64,000 nt of DNA from Gonocerus acuteangulatus (GCA_946811695.1 OX328126.1:89306785-89370784), one strand, 5' to 3'; numbered from the stretch's first letter, positions 1 through 11,121 are shown. Numbers and translations: made by a program. Notes: a model not told the origin generated them from the sequence alone.

Positions 1-1150
1 GTATCGACGATATATAATTACGTACAACGGGTCTTTGTGTTTGTTTTTCTCAGTTTTTTACAGAGTGAGAAACACTTTTTTGGAGTTTTAAATAGAGCTT
101 TTCAAATACTAAACCGATGATCACACTTAACCGTACATAACCAATTGTCTGTCGACAACTCACTAATAAAACCTATATGGCCTTACCGCATATAAAGTGG
201 GGTACAGCCAAGCGTTTTAACATCCACCGAATCCAAACATTTCAATCCAATCTCCTGCGTACCATAGTCAATGCTCCTTATTATTTTACGAATTCAATCT
301 TCCATGAGACCTTAATTTCCCCTTTGTCCAAGATCATCCTAATCCTACTGCCCAATCCTTATCCATCACAAATCATTCTTCCTCTTCATCAAGACAACAT
401 AACAGGAAGTACCTCGAGATCCACTAAGGCACGGAGTGATAAAAAATGAATATATTATATTAATTGAGTGTGATATCGATGGATATTATCACTCTTCAGG
501 TCTCATTCGCCTCCAATCCTCCCTGCTAGTCGCTGGGTGTGGTTGGATGGCGTAAGGTAACTCCAGGTCATTGCTAGAATCTTTCCTAAACAACGAAGGT
601 ATTCGGCTGACAACTCAGGAACCCTGAGGTGTGGGCAAGGTTCTTGTATCCTATGACATAATACAATATATTGTAGACTGTAAGATTTCTGTATATAAAA
701 TATATCCATCAATAAAGAATAGAGCTTTCTGAGTGGAAGTCGAAGATGTCAAAGGTGCGTTAGTCACATGTCTGTATGATTTCTGTGCCACAAATTTATT
801 TAAAATTTTATTGGCAATGATGTTTGAATGTTTGACAAAATATTAACTACATCTTTTTTAAGTTTGCCAAATGACGCTATGTATATGTGCGTTCTGAAGT
901 TCTTGTAAGACGGAGTTTCCAGAGATGCCATTCCCATGGTCTATAAATAACTTTAATATCGGCCCTTTGGGTCCATAAAACCCCGAAAACAAGCCACCAT
1001 TAAGACTCCGAGATCTTGACCCCGAGATAGCTAAACGATCCTTTAATGTGTGTTTCAAGAGGCGAGAACCTTCTCGCTAATCGATGTCTGTATACGTGAC
1101 CACATAGTCTGCTGTATAAATACAATCACTTGAATCGTCGATTCCAACTA
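1..1150. other. AT-rich sequence without a recognisable gene
   Basis: Two open frames (177-449 on + and 503-712 on -) have no domain or composition I recognise, and neither has a credible neighbour exon. I see no repeat shared with the rest of the window here. Confidence 0.5.
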
Positions 1151-1153
1151 ATA

Positions 1154-2044
1154 GTCGGAGAGCCAGCAACGCACTTTTCATGAAGTGTTTATGCACCCTG
1201 AAATTTTGCTATAGTGTACCTCTTGGGTAGATAAGAAGTATGTGTTTACTGGACATACCTTGGAACACCAGGTACTGCGCATAGGGGAAAGGTGCAAAAC
1301 AATATTGCCCAAAAATAGTTTTTTATTCAGAAGCCAACTATTATTAATGAAAAAAAATTACAAATTAAGGCAATTTTAAAATTAATAATAAATAAGGCAG
1401 GCACTTATAAGGGGGTTAAAATGTAAATTTAAAAAAAAAAACAACAAAGTTTTTATTTTTAATATTAAATGAAGTGCTTTATTCACGCTGCGATTTAAAC
1501 AGCGTCTTCAATAAACATATTTGAAAATTATAACAAAAGGGCAGACACTTTTGTGGGGTTTAATTATCAGGAAACATGAAAATAAATGTTGCCTATGATA
1601 GACTGCAATACACTGCGCGTAACCGTAAGAGTGCTTGACACGACCGCGCAGTCTTGGTTGTTCCCTGCGCTCTCATTGGTTCTTGCTCACATGATCTTGT
1701 ACAGCTGTTCCGGTTTTAATGGCAGCGTGAATAAAACTCTCATTTCATATTAGAATAAAAACAATTATTTTTTTTTTACGTGTTATACCCCTTAAAAGTT
1801 TCTGCCGTATTTATTATTCATTGTAAAATTGTCTTAATTTTACATTAAAGATAGTTGGCTTCTGAATAAAACTCTATTTTTGGGAAATATTTTTTTGCAC
1901 CTTTCCCCTATGCGCAGTACCTGGTGTCCCAAGGTTTGTCCAGGAAACACATATATACCTTCTTATCTACCTAAGAGGTACATTATAGCAAAATTTCAAG
2001 ATGCATAAAACACTTCATGAAAAGTACGTTGCTGGCTCTCGGAC
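1154..2044. mobile_element. Fold-back MITE, family FB1, copy 1
   Basis: The two ends are inverted copies of each other for about 200 bp. The left arm reads GTCGGAGAGCCAGCAACG at 1154 and the right arm ends in the matching sequence at 2044. Both arms then contain the landmarks AGGTACAC, AGATAAGAAG, GCGCATAGGGGAAAGG and a TTCAGAAGCCAACTAT block. TA lies directly outside both tips (1152-1153 and 2045-2046), consistent with a TA target duplication as in Tc1/mariner-type elements. There is no transposase frame, so it is non-autonomous. A diverged second copy is at 26241-27037. The superfamily call rests only on the TA and is weak. Confidence 0.8.
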
Positions 2045-2344
2045 TATAAAGAATCTTTAGTGGTTGTCTCCTTCCTTCGTAATTCTTGTACTGATAATAT
2101 GATTCCGTATAGAGGCGCAGTTTTGGTTCTTGCCTGTTAGGACCAATTCTGGATGTTACTACATGCACCACTATAGGTATTAACAATAATCTCAAATTCC
2201 GATGACAATTACAATTATAACAAAACTATTTAAAAGAAAGAACAGAATAGGAAAACCTGAAAAACATCAAACTTTTCATAAGACAGTCAGAATAAATAAT
2301 GCTTCAAGATAAGTCGCGTTTTTAATGTTCATTTGAGGAAATAA

Positions 2345-2455
2345 ATTGAAAAATACTGTCTAATTTAATATTGCAACAAGTTTGAATTTACTCATATTTG
2401 TAGAGTCCATGACCTATCCAGCAATTACTCAAAATGTAAAAAGCGAACTAAGGGA
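2345..2455 (+). repeat. Direct repeat, left copy, flanking a LINE endonuclease fragment
   Basis: About 110 bp matches 3075-3180 in the same orientation at roughly 70 percent by eye. Shared landmarks are the stretches around CAGTCTAATT, CAAGTTNGAATTTACT and CAGCAAT. The LINE endonuclease fragment lies between the two copies. Confidence 0.6.
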
Positions 2456-2544
2456 ATATTTGTCATTACTATTAATCTCATACGTCATTAGTATCTTGGA
2501 ATAATAATGGATTTTACAGACATCATGCTGACTTCTTCAGGGCT

Positions 2545-3075
2545 TATTGAGAGTGAAGGATCCATACATACTAGCACTCCAAGAAACACACACAACACTA
2601 GTAAATGAGATCAAACTAAAAGGTTACTCGGCTTACAGGCATGATTGTGACACAATAGGCCTTTAGGCCTCGGTGCAGTTCTTTCCGGGTTTTCTCCGGG
2701 CACCCTTTCCTAATTCTAATTTTACAGGCATGATTACACTCTTGGAGGTAAAGCTTCCGGAGTAGTTGCTATATTGGTATAGAACACTATACACAGTGAA
2801 CCAATAACCCTCCGTACTACACTCCAAGCAGTAGCTGCTTCAGTACACATCCCTAGTAGGATAACTCTTTGCAGTATCTATCTGCCACATAGAGAACCTG
2901 TCAATACTCACTTATTAGAAGAGTTGATATCACAACTTCCTAGGCCTCTTCTTACTCCTGGGTGATATAAATGCAGAGCATACTAACTGGGGGGCTTCGG
3001 TAATAATGCTAAGGGTCGCAATATTAGTGATGCCCTTGAAAAGTAGGATATCGCTCCACATTACAGCCCAAGTAT
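2545..3075 (+). pseudogene. Non-LTR retrotransposon endonuclease domain, decayed fragment
   Basis: Translating + in shifting frames gives the conserved parts of an APE-type endonuclease. First comes the DPYILALQETHT block (acidic Glu of the QET motif, near 2555-2595). A second strand follows around LCSIYLPHREP (near 2870-2900). Last is the LLGDINAEHTNWG block (Asp-Asn catalytic pair, near 2950-2990), followed by NNAKGRNISDALE. This is the fold that nicks target DNA in Jockey/I/R1/CR1-type LINEs. Stops and at least two frameshifts break it, and the reverse transcriptase is absent. A 75-bp insert with duplicated target interrupts it at 2647-2721. The domain call is firm from motif order; the clade is not resolved. 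Confidence 0.75.
2647..2721. mobile_element. 75-bp insertion with a 14-bp target-site duplication
   Basis: TTACAGGCATGATT occurs at 2633-2646 and again at 2722-2735, exactly flanking this insert. Taking the insert and one duplicate out restores the endonuclease reading frame across the junction. A duplication of this length is typical of target-primed reverse transcription, so this is probably a very short 5'-truncated retroposed piece. Its parent is unknown. It ends in a CCTAATTCTAAT stretch. Confidence 0.75.
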
Positions 3076-3180
3076 ATAAAAACAGTCTAATTCAAAATTA
3101 AAACAAGTTCGAATTTACTAACATATTCCATGTCCATGTTCTGTACAGCAATAACACAAAACGTAAATAAGCAGACCGTT
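3075..3180 (+). repeat. Direct repeat, right copy
   Basis: Partner of 2345-2455. It begins where recognisable endonuclease sequence stops. Confidence 0.6.
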
Positions 3181-3710
3181 ATCTAAGAGGTAATGTCGGT
3201 CGTCTTCTGATGCAACAATCTGAAACTGACTCAAGAAGCAATAATTTGCCAATCACACTTTCCACCAGAAAATGCAAATCGCCATCGAAGAAGTGCATAA
3301 AAAAATCAATAAATAATAATAATCCTTTCTAACAAAGTATTTCTGACAATATCAAAATTGGACCATAGTTTAGTTGTGAAAACCAGAATATTGTTATCAG
3401 GTCGATAAAAAAAGCAGATTTCCTCCCTTTAGGGTGGGTGAGTATAAGGAACATGTTACATGAACATAAATAATTTATATAAATAATAAGATAAAACAAA
3501 ATTTGATATTATGTCAACAATTTATTAATATAACGATAAGAAAATAAAATCTACTGTGATGAACATGTTACGGGGAATTGAGGTCGTTTCATTTTATTAT
3601 TTGTCCTAACTTTTTTTTTATTGGTTTTAAATAGATATTGTAATAATTAGAAATGTTGATTTTTATTGCAAACATCCAATTAAAGGATTGGAAGTTAACA
3701 GGTGGTCTGG
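3181..3710. other. AT-rich spacer, nothing recognised
   Basis: Low-complexity A/T sequence with no open frame of interest and no repeat shared elsewhere that I could see. Confidence 0.5.
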
Positions 3711-3713
3711 ATG

Positions 3714-4153
3714 GATGTCGGAGCCACGAAGTAGTCATTTCATTGACGTCTATTGGGAGTTTACGGTTGATGTCGGAGCCACGAAGTAGTCATTTCATTG
3801 ACGTCTATTGGGAGTTTACGGTTGATGTCGGAGCCACGAAGTAGTCATTTCATTGACGTCTATTGGGAGTTTACGGTTGATGTCGGAGCCACGAAGTAAT
3901 CATTTCATTGACGTCTATTGGGAGTTTACGGTTGATGTCGGAGCCACGAAGTAGTCATTTCATTGACGTCTATTGGGAGTTTACGGTTGATGTCGGAGCC
4001 ACGAAGTAGTCATTTCATTGACGTCTATTGGGAGTTTACGGTTGATGTCGGAGCCACGAAGTAGTCATTTCAATGACGTCTATTGGGAGTTTACGGTTGA
4101 TGTCGGAGCCACGAAGTAGTCATTTCATTGACGTCTATTGGGAGTTTACGGTT
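3714..4153 (+). repeat. 55-bp minisatellite, exactly 8 units
   Basis: The unit starts GATGTCGGAGCCACGAAGTA and ends GGGAGTTTACGGTT. Eight units fill 440 bp with only two or three substitutions between them, such as GTAATC for GTAGTC in one unit and CAATG for CATTG in another. The near identity suggests recent expansion or ongoing homogenisation. Confidence 0.97.
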
Positions 4154-4295
4154 GATGTTCATTAGAAGAGTCAATTAGATATGAATAACGCTTCTTAATG
4201 ACTTTATTTCCGATGGAGGTTCTTTTTCTGTGCATAAGCTGAGATGGAGGTTCTTAATCTATATATGGAAACATCGGTTTAATATCATTTATAAT

Positions 4296-4383
4296 TCATG
4301 TATATATCCTTTATTAATCTCATGTATATATCCTTTATTAATCTCATGTATATATCCTTTATTAATCTCGTGTATATATCCTT
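4296..4383 (+). repeat. 24-bp minisatellite, about 3.7 units
   Basis: The unit reads TCATGTATATATCCTTTATT followed by AATC. The last complete unit has TCGTG instead of TCATG. The 24-bp period keeps a frame open, giving an apparent ISCIYPLL peptide repeat that I do not consider coding. Confidence 0.95.
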
Positions 4384-4508
4384 CCTTACCTTATTTTACT
4401 AAAATACTCATTTACTGTTAAATGCAATTGAAAAAAATAACAAACATTTAAAAAGGTAGGTAAACAGAGATAAATCTCGATGAAAAGAACAAAACTAACA
4501 ATTTTGAA

Positions 4509-4707
4509 GCCCAACCCAGCCTTTAATTAATTTAATAATGGGTACCTTGGGTGCTAATGTCTCTAGGAGTCGAAGCAGCCAAGGGGAAAATCAGGCGGCC
4601 GGAGAATAGTACTAACCACACTATCTCCCTAGTGTGCTGTATGGTCATGAATCAGATACCTCTATAGTATCTGTCCCTCAGGGCCCGCGTGGCCTTTTAC
4701 GGGACTG

Positions 4708-4708
<1 letters not shown>
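4509..4708 (+). mobile_element. SINE-A, 3' two thirds
   Basis: Matches the body of the full-length SINE-A at 37893-38266, from the CCCAGCCTTTAATTAA block through GGCGGCCGGAG and GATACCTCTA to the end ACGGGACTGAT. The tRNA-like head is missing. A (TA)n tract replaces the usual T tail at the 3' end. Confidence 0.85.
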
Positions 4709-4755
<47 letters not shown>

Positions 4756-4894
4756 CAAATTTGAACCACTGTTATATGTGTAATCTATGGGATCTGAAAC
4801 GTGAAAGTTTCTCGTCGGCACTTCTGGATTGCGTCTCGTCAAGGTCAACCTTATAAGCGGGTCTCCTTCCTATAGAGGGAGGGAGGAACCGCGC
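4709..4894 (+). mobile_element. HINE-2, 3' end fragment
   Basis: Starts in (TA)n, continues with CAAATTTGAACCAC and CACTTCTGGATTGCG, and finishes in the family hairpin around AAGCGGGT...GGGAGGAACCGCGC. The same order is seen in the HINE-2 copies at 44943-45818 and 63544-64000. The 5' part is absent. Confidence 0.75.
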
Positions 4895-5152
4895 AAAAAC
4901 AAAAGAAAGCGCCCATATTTACACCTTTTCCTCTATAGATGGTCTAGAACTAACGGAGTTCGTAAGTAGTGGAGTATTAATCTCGCCTTTCTTGGAAATA
5001 TCAATCTAACAGATAAATAAAGTGGCAGTGAAACGGGGTTATAAATTCATAATGAAGTTTCAAAGCAGAGTTCCATTTCTAAACTTTTTATATTCACACT
5101 ATGGATAAACAATATACAAAAAGCTGTCCCCGCGACTTCAAAATAATACATA

Positions 5153-6099
5153 CAGTCCAGGCAACGAATGCTTGAAAACAGCTATAGGTGGAAATTTTTG
5201 GAACATAATTTTTGACTTCGTAACTTTGTTTAGGCTGGATAGGAGGTGAACATATCAAAAGTCCTCACCCGTAGCCTTTGTGCCGGGATGGAGGGGGGGT
5301 TTAGAAGGTCCCATTTTTCGGGTTTTCACTAATATCTCGGAAACCCTGCGTCCTAGCGACATGACTATTCTATAACAAATGAAAGCTGATTAAATTTCCT
5401 ACAAGTTCTATTCTATAAAGTTTATCGAGATATCTTTAGTTTTCGAAATATCCGCTCTTGAAAGTCTGTCTTTTGGGGAAAAACACTTTTGCCGCATATT
5501 TTTCCCCCGTTTCGGCCGGATAACTCTTCAACGATGAACCCAAAAAATAAATAACGGTCATAGGGTTGTAGAGTATTGTATTCCCTTCAGTAATATATAT
5601 TACTTTGCTATTTTATGTATTTTCCTTCAAACGTAAAAATAATTTCAGTGTTCATCGTGAAATCAGAAATTTAGCGACTAATAGCCTAAGAAACTAAGAG
5701 TTATAGGTGGAAATGTTTGGAACACAATTTTTGACTTCATAACTTTGTTTTGGCTAGTTAGGGGGTCAACATATCAAAAGTCCTCGTCCGTAGCCTTTGT
5801 GCCGGGCGGAGGGGGGGTTTAGAAGGTCCCATTTTTCGGGTTTTCACTAATATCTCGGAAACCCTCCGTCCTAGCGACATGACCATTCTATAACAAATAA
5901 AAGCTGATTAAATTTCCTACAAGTTCTAGATAAGTGAAAAACCGAAAAATGGGACCTTCTAAACCCCCCTCCCCCCCGGTACAAAGGCTACGGGCGAGGA
6001 CTTTTGATATTTTCACTTTCTATCCAGCCCAAACAAAGTTACGAAGTCAAAAATTCTGTTCCAAAAATTTCCATCTATAACTGTTCGTTGACTGGACTG
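5153..6099. mobile_element. Element with inverted inner copies and short terminal inverted repeats
   Basis: Ends carry the inverted pair CAGTCCAGGCAACGAA (5153) and its diverged complement (to 6099). Inside are two direct copies (about 5181-5545 and 5697-5930) of a block with ATTTTTGACTTC, GTAGCCTTTGTGCCGGG and GGTCCCATTTTTCGGG, and one inverted copy (about 5932-6078). Copies 2 and 3 form a fold-back. No protein is encoded. A further direct copy sits at 6478-6845. Class II non-autonomous is my inference; target duplication is unclear. Confidence 0.65.
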
Positions 6100-6477
6100 A
6101 TAGTCATTTCAGTGCATTTGGTCTAAAAAGCTTTTAACTAAAAAGCTAAAGGGTTTTCAAAGAGAAATTATTATTGGATTGTTCAAAAGACTTTTGTCAA
6201 GTGAATTTTGTCTTCAAACGAAAGCTTATTTCCAATTCTTCAATGCTTTCATGTTTTCGAGTGCGCGTCTCTGATAAGAATCAGATCCCATATGCCAGTT
6301 CCTTCCAAATACACGATGATCCTGATTTGAAGTCCAGCTCTTCGTCGGTGGCTCAAAAGTGATGTGCGATCGTGCGAACAGATAAGACGCAGGTCTTGTG
6401 GTTCAGTTTGCGTCAACTCTGTTTCGACCTAAACCGATCCCTTCAGCTACAGCCCAAGGAGGCAGTGAATGCTCAAA
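6100..6477. other. Spacer without recognised content
   Basis: A 62-codon open frame at 6174-6362 on + has no recognisable domain. It lies between two copies of the flanking repeat. Confidence 0.45.
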
Positions 6478-6845
6478 AAAAGCTATGGAGGGAAATGTTC
6501 GGAACACAATTTTTGACTCCATAACTTAGTTTTGACTAGTTAGTAGGTCAACATATCAAAAGTCCCCGCCTGTAGCTTTTGAGCGGGAAGAGGGGGTTTA
6601 GAAGGTCCCATTTTTCGGGTTTTCGCTTATACCTCGTAATGGATGCTTCCTAGCGACATGACCATTCTACAACAAATGAAAGTTGATTAAATTTGCTACA
6701 AGTTCTACTTAATCAAGTTTCTTGAGATATCTTTTGTTTTCGAGATACCCGTCTTCAAAGTCTGCAATTAAAGAACACTTTTGCCGCACATTTTTATGCT
6801 TTTTTTGACTGGATAATGCTCCAACGAAAAAAAAATTAATTTTTT
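6478..6845 (+). repeat. Interspersed copy of the 5.2 kb repeat block
   Basis: Same order of landmarks as 5181-5545: ACAATTTTTGACT, CATATCAAAAGTCC, GGTCCCATTTTTCGGG, CTAGCGACATGACCATTCT, CACTTTTGCCGCA. Diverged by scattered substitutions. Confidence 0.85.
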
Positions 6846-6984
6846 TGTTAAAATGTTTAGGAAACATAATTTTTATTTCGGTCCTGCCTGTCAATACTAA
6901 ATATTTCCGTACTTACTTATCCATCGACACAATAACTATGAAATGTTATGCCTAAGACAATCTGGAAGTGGTTTTCACCCCACA

Positions 6985-6987
<3 letters not shown>

Positions 6988-7040
<53 letters not shown>

Positions 7041-7053
7041 TATATATATATAA
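6988..7053. repeat. (TA)n microsatellite
   Basis: Nearly pure AT dinucleotide run with a few interruptions at its end. Confidence 0.97.
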
Positions 7054-7186
7054 AATATTTATGCATTTTTTTTTTCTTTATTTTCAGGTAAGAAAAGTGA
7101 TTTTGCCACATTAAATATGCTGAATGAGTGAGTAGTTTCAATACTTATATTAAGTGCAGCGATTTGGATTTGCACTTTTATGAAGC

Positions 7187-7189
<3 letters not shown>

Positions 7190-7259
<70 letters not shown>
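7190..7259. repeat. Poly(A) tract, 70 bases
   Basis: Uninterrupted A run. It could be the tail of a retroposed sequence to its left (+ orientation), but nothing upstream is recognisable as a transcript. The length may partly reflect assembly. Confidence 0.95.
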
Positions 7260-7260
<1 letters not shown>

Positions 7261-8030
7261 AATTATTTTTAGTTTTATGGAAGAAAAAATTATAAATTTT
7301 AGAAAATAGATAAACTTGTTTTTTCATTCACGAATATTTTGTTTTACAAGTTGAATTTATTCATTTACTTTATTATTTTTCATGGCTTTATAGTTTTAGT
7401 ACATTTGCCGATTTTGTTTTGTATGGATTTATGGTAAATAAAAAAAAAAAAAAAATTTTTTTTCCGAAAATAAAACATTACTTGATTAATTATTTACTAA
7501 ATATAAATATTAGTAAAATTATAATACAATTTTACGTTCATTTTAATTTCTTTAGTAATTATTAGGAAATTACCTTTGAAGACATTTTTGACTAATTTTT
7601 CCAATGTTTCTTCGACCCCAGCCCTACAAGTTGCACGATGTGCATGAAAGTTGAAACATGAAGTTGCTACTTTATTGCAGACCTGTCAGATTTGCATGTA
7701 GACAAGACTTTGATGCACCACAGGAGGCACGGAGGTTCTTAACCTTCCCGGCAGACTGCACCACATCCTTCTCCAAGCTCATGATTGCACAGTAACCAGG
7801 AGTCCAGGCTAGTCCTTGCAATCTCATGGGTAGTTAATGGCATCCCTATCTTTATGCACTTATTCCCTTGGTGGATGTTTAGTTTTCGGTTATTACTGTT
7901 TAATTGGACATTAATTAGGAGTAATTTCCGGCAAATAGTCGGGGGGGGGGGGGCGAAATTTCCGCAGATCTTCCTGATGAATTATTCATGAATGGGAGAA
8001 GGTTGTTGACTTTGGCGGATGGTTTTTAAT
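7260..8030. other. AT-rich spacer with a 12-G run
   Basis: No gene or shared repeat seen. A poly(A) of 15 lies at 7441 and a G homopolymer near 7940. Confidence 0.5.
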
Positions 8031-8034
8031 GAAT

Positions 8035-8115
8035 GGAAGACCGCGTGTGCTAAGGCGTGAAGAATCTTCGCCTAAAATTGTGGGTTCGATTCCCACTAGG
8101 AGCGATAGCTTTTAG
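8035..8115 (+). mobile_element. SINE-C fragment (tRNA-derived head)
   Basis: Carries the CTAAGGCGTGA stretch and a pol III B-box-like GGTTCGATTCCCACTAG, as in the SINE-C copies at 36085-36240 (+), 38393-38545 (-) and 21255-21395 (-). The body is lost after GATAGCTTTT. Confidence 0.65.
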
Positions 8116-8490
8116 TAATATGTTAAAAAATCCGTCCAAAAAATAGCTGTTATATATAAATGGCCGGATTAAATTAATAAATAATGAAGAACATATAGAC
8201 AAGTTTTTTATTATTTTTTTCCACACAATTGTAATTTATGATTTTTATCTACTTATACTGTTTGTATTGTTATTTAAGTTGTATCTCGTTATTTAAGATA
8301 ATTAATCATCATATAACAAATTAACTTTAATTAACAACAAATTTACAGCCATTAAAACAAAATATATTTAATTTTATTGTATTTACCTTATACAGTTCCG
8401 CAAGTTGTACGACCAATTCTTAATGCAGATAATTTAAGTTAATTAATTTCAAAAGTGAAAAAAATAAAATACGAAAATGATAAAAGAAAA

Positions 8491-9186
8491 GTCCGTCACG
8501 CAGGAGCTGCATAACTAAGCACTTTCCTCAGAATTGGGTAGTGCCGAGTGCATTCCTGAATAATTTGCTTAAAATAACCTATATAGATAAATAAAATAAA
8601 AAAATAAATAACACCTGTTTCAATTCAATTCAAACATAGTACAAAGTAAATCCCCCCTTCCGATAGACCGATTTAGTTCATTTTTACAACACTTCTTCCT
8701 TATTAGATACCCAGGACGTATACCGCGTTTCGTTACAATACAACAGAAATTAGTAATTTGGGTCCAGAGTAAACCCCCCCTCCTAATGAACCGATTTAGT
8801 TTATTTTTACAACACATTTTTCTCTTTAGTTGACCAGAACGAATACCGAGTTTCGTTGAAATACAACACAAATTATGGCTGGTATTGGCAAATAACTACA
8901 TTGGCTCCGGAGTAAACCCCCTCTCCGGATGGACTGATTTTGTTGGTTAACGAACTCGATCAATCGTTTGATGGGGGAATACTATATACCAAGTTTCGTG
9001 GGGAAGAAACAAAAACTCTGGCCGGTATTGTGTTAACGGACACATATAAAACTATATATATAAATTTTAACTGGGATCATTTTCGGTGTCTACTAGGTAG
9101 GATCGATAAAGATTCGAAGAAATTTTTCAAAAATTCCGTCATGAGTGCAACCTCAATAGCTACTTTCCTTCGGAGGTAAGTGCTAA
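8491..9186 (+). mobile_element. HINE-1 copy A (Helentron-like non-autonomous element)
   Basis: Starts with the family tag GTCCGTCACGCAGGAGCTGC, followed by the stem word AAGCACTTTCCTC. Three subrepeats of about 130-145 bp follow, each with a C run and GAACCGATTTAGTT. The core AACGAACTCGATCAATCG comes next, then a short (TA)n. It ends in the hairpin GCTACTTTCCTTCGGAGGTA...GTGCTAA. The left part is internally deleted relative to copies B-D. All apparent frames inside are artefacts of the subrepeats. Confidence 0.85.
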
Positions 9187-9203
9187 AAAATGAAACAAAA
9201 AAG

Positions 9204-9207
<4 letters not shown>

Positions 9208-9256
<49 letters not shown>
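9208..9256. repeat. (TA)n microsatellite
   Basis: Pure AT run between a HINE-1 end and a SINE-A head. Confidence 0.97.
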
Positions 9257-9259
<3 letters not shown>

Positions 9260-9301
9260 GGGCGAGGTTAGCTCAGTAGTAGAGCACTCGACTAATGAAA
9301 C
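9257..9301 (+). mobile_element. SINE-A head fragment
   Basis: GGCGAGGTTAGCTCAGTAGT plus AGAGCACTCGACTAATGAA matches the tRNA-derived head of SINE-A (A-box region). No T-arm or body follows, so it is not a functional tRNA gene. Confidence 0.75.
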
Positions 9302-9717
9302 AAGCGTTATTCGGAAAAACATAATTATCAGATTGTGTTTACTGGTTAAATCAAATTTCAAAATCCGTTCTAGACATATACCATTCTAAAAGTTGTTTTG
9401 AAAAAAACAAAAAAAAAAAAACAACTGTTATTTCTAGTACAACTCCAATTTTCTCTGCTCGTACACATTTTTTTTTAAAGATTCATTACATTTTTGTAAT
9501 CAGCATTACATTTTCATTAAGACTAATGCACATTCAATGTTCAATTTTCTCATTGAAACCGAAATATCATTTCAAAAAGTAGAAATTAATAAAACCTTCT
9601 GGTTATCAACAACATTTCGAAAATCACTACTCGTCAAAAAATTGTCCACGTATTTTATTTATTCAACTTTTATGTAAGACTAACTATAATCATTAAACAT
9701 AAATTTTATCAAGAATT
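9302..9717. other. AT-rich spacer, nothing recognised
   Basis: Low-complexity A/T sequence with no supported feature. Confidence 0.5.
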
Positions 9718-9889
9718 AGGGTGGGTTTACACTTGCTAGTTATTGCAGGATATTTCTATCAGGGAGAAATTGCGACTATTGAAAACCCATGTAAAATGTA
9801 TGTCTGCAATAAATTCTACCATGAGCAATTTATTGCCGACATACATTTTACATGGGGTTTCAGTAGTCGCAATTTCTCTCTGATATAAA

Positions 9890-11121
9890 TAGAATAGAAT
9901 AGAATAAGCTTTATTTCCAAAAAACTCGTTTTCGAGATATGGACACGTCATATAATAATATTATAATACATTTGCAGATTTAAGTCAAGATGCCAGTCCG
10001 GATGCTAAATCTGTTTCAAAAAATTCTTCCGTTGTATAACAAGTTCTTTGTCGGAGTATTCTTTTCAGTTTCTGGATAAGTCTTGTGGTCGGCTGGATGT
10101 TTCTTAATTCCTCAGGCAGGAAATTGAACAAAACCCAACCACTAAACTCCACTCCTTTCCTATAAAACGTTGTCATATGTTTTTGAATTTTGACTTTTCC
10201 TTTTTGGCGCGTAGAGTAGTAGTGGTCGTCTCTATGAATTTTAAATTGGGATAAGTTATTTTTTACATATTTTACTATTGCTAAAATATACAGCGAGAAA
10301 AAATTCCTAATTGTTCAAAGTATTTCATGGTTGATAATCTTCTTTGTAGTTTCATGATGTGCCTTACAATCCTCTTTTGAATCTTGAAGAATTGGATGGC
10401 TTGCAATTTGTTATCCCACAATTCAATCCCATATAATTGTGATTCGAAAGTCCCATAATACACATTTATTAAATCCGTTTTGTCCAATATCTTTGAAAGA
10501 GTTTTTATCATGAAGCATGAGGTGTTAAGTTTTTCTTTAATCTTGTCTATATGCTTCTGCCAGCTGAGATTATTTTTTTTTTTTTTGTTTTAACGGGGCA
10601 TCGACATAATTCTTGGCCATTAGCGCCGAGATCCAGGGTGCAGCCAGGAATTTTCTCAGCGAGCCCTGAGATGAGAAAATTTCTGGCGCCGGTGGGGATC
10701 GAACCCACCATCTCCCGCTTATGAATCTAGCGCGCTAGCCACTAGACCACGGGAGACCCCTAGCTGAGATTATTATCCATTATTAGCCCCAGAAATTTTA
10801 TACTGCTTGCTTGTTCTATTTTTGTTTGATCAATAGCTATATCTAAAGATTTTTCATTTGTTCCTATTGCTGAAAAATGTATATATTTTGTTTTTTCTAT
10901 ATTAAGTTTTAATTTATTACTTTTGATCCATGTATCCAGTTTGTCTAGTGTCTGTTCTGATGCCCTTTTAATTTCTTCATGTGTCTTTCCCGAAACAAAA
11001 ATTGTTACGTCATCTGCATAGAGAAAAGCTTTAGCATTTTCTAAATAAGACACTAAGTCATTTATGTAGAGTAGGAAAAGCAGCGGACCCAATACAGAAC
11101 CTTGTGGGACACCTCTCCTGC
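9890..11121 (-). pseudogene. 5'-truncated CR1/Jockey-group LINE, reverse transcriptase remnant
   Basis: Read on -, it opens at the reverse-transcriptase block GVPQGSVLGPLLF (near 11110-11070), continues LYINDL, then the catalytic YADDVTIF (near 11010), and KFLGLIMDNNLS. After a SINE gap come thumb and connection sequences through FEQLGIF. A frameshift near 10283 leads to a C-terminal FNFLPEELRN...EEFFE segment (near 10130-9990). The 3' end carries three ATTCT units after AATAAAGCTT, a microsatellite tail seen in several LINE groups. It lacks the endonuclease and N-terminal RT, and is broken by one frameshift and the SINE. Group assignment (CR1/Jockey side) is from motif style only. Confidence 0.85.
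10575..10761 (-). mobile_element. SINE-B inserted in the LINE, 13-bp TSD
   Basis: AGCTGAGATTATT is duplicated at 10562-10574 and 10762-10774. Read on -, the head is TCTCCCGTGGTCTAGTGGCT (tRNA-like A box), then GGTGGGTTCGATCCCC (B box). The body holds CATCTCAGGGCTCG, ending in a poly(A) that appears as T on the + strand. The head resembles a Glu- or Asp-type tRNA. Two other copies are at 14655-14835 and 29804-30016. Confidence 0.92.

Noticed and set aside
3714..4153. CRISPR-like array of 8 repeats
   Set aside because: There are no unique spacers: the whole 55-bp unit repeats. The context is eukaryotic.
5153..6099. LTR retrotransposon suggested by two direct copies
   Set aside because: Copies are not at the element ends, a third copy is inverted, and there is no primer-binding site, gag or pol.
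7059..7262. Frame starting with a poly-phenylalanine run
   Set aside because: It is a translation of the 70-base A tract.
9257..9301. Possible tRNA gene (GGTTAGCTCAGTAGTAGAGC)
   Set aside because: No T-arm, no acceptor pairing, and identical to the head of SINE-A copies elsewhere.
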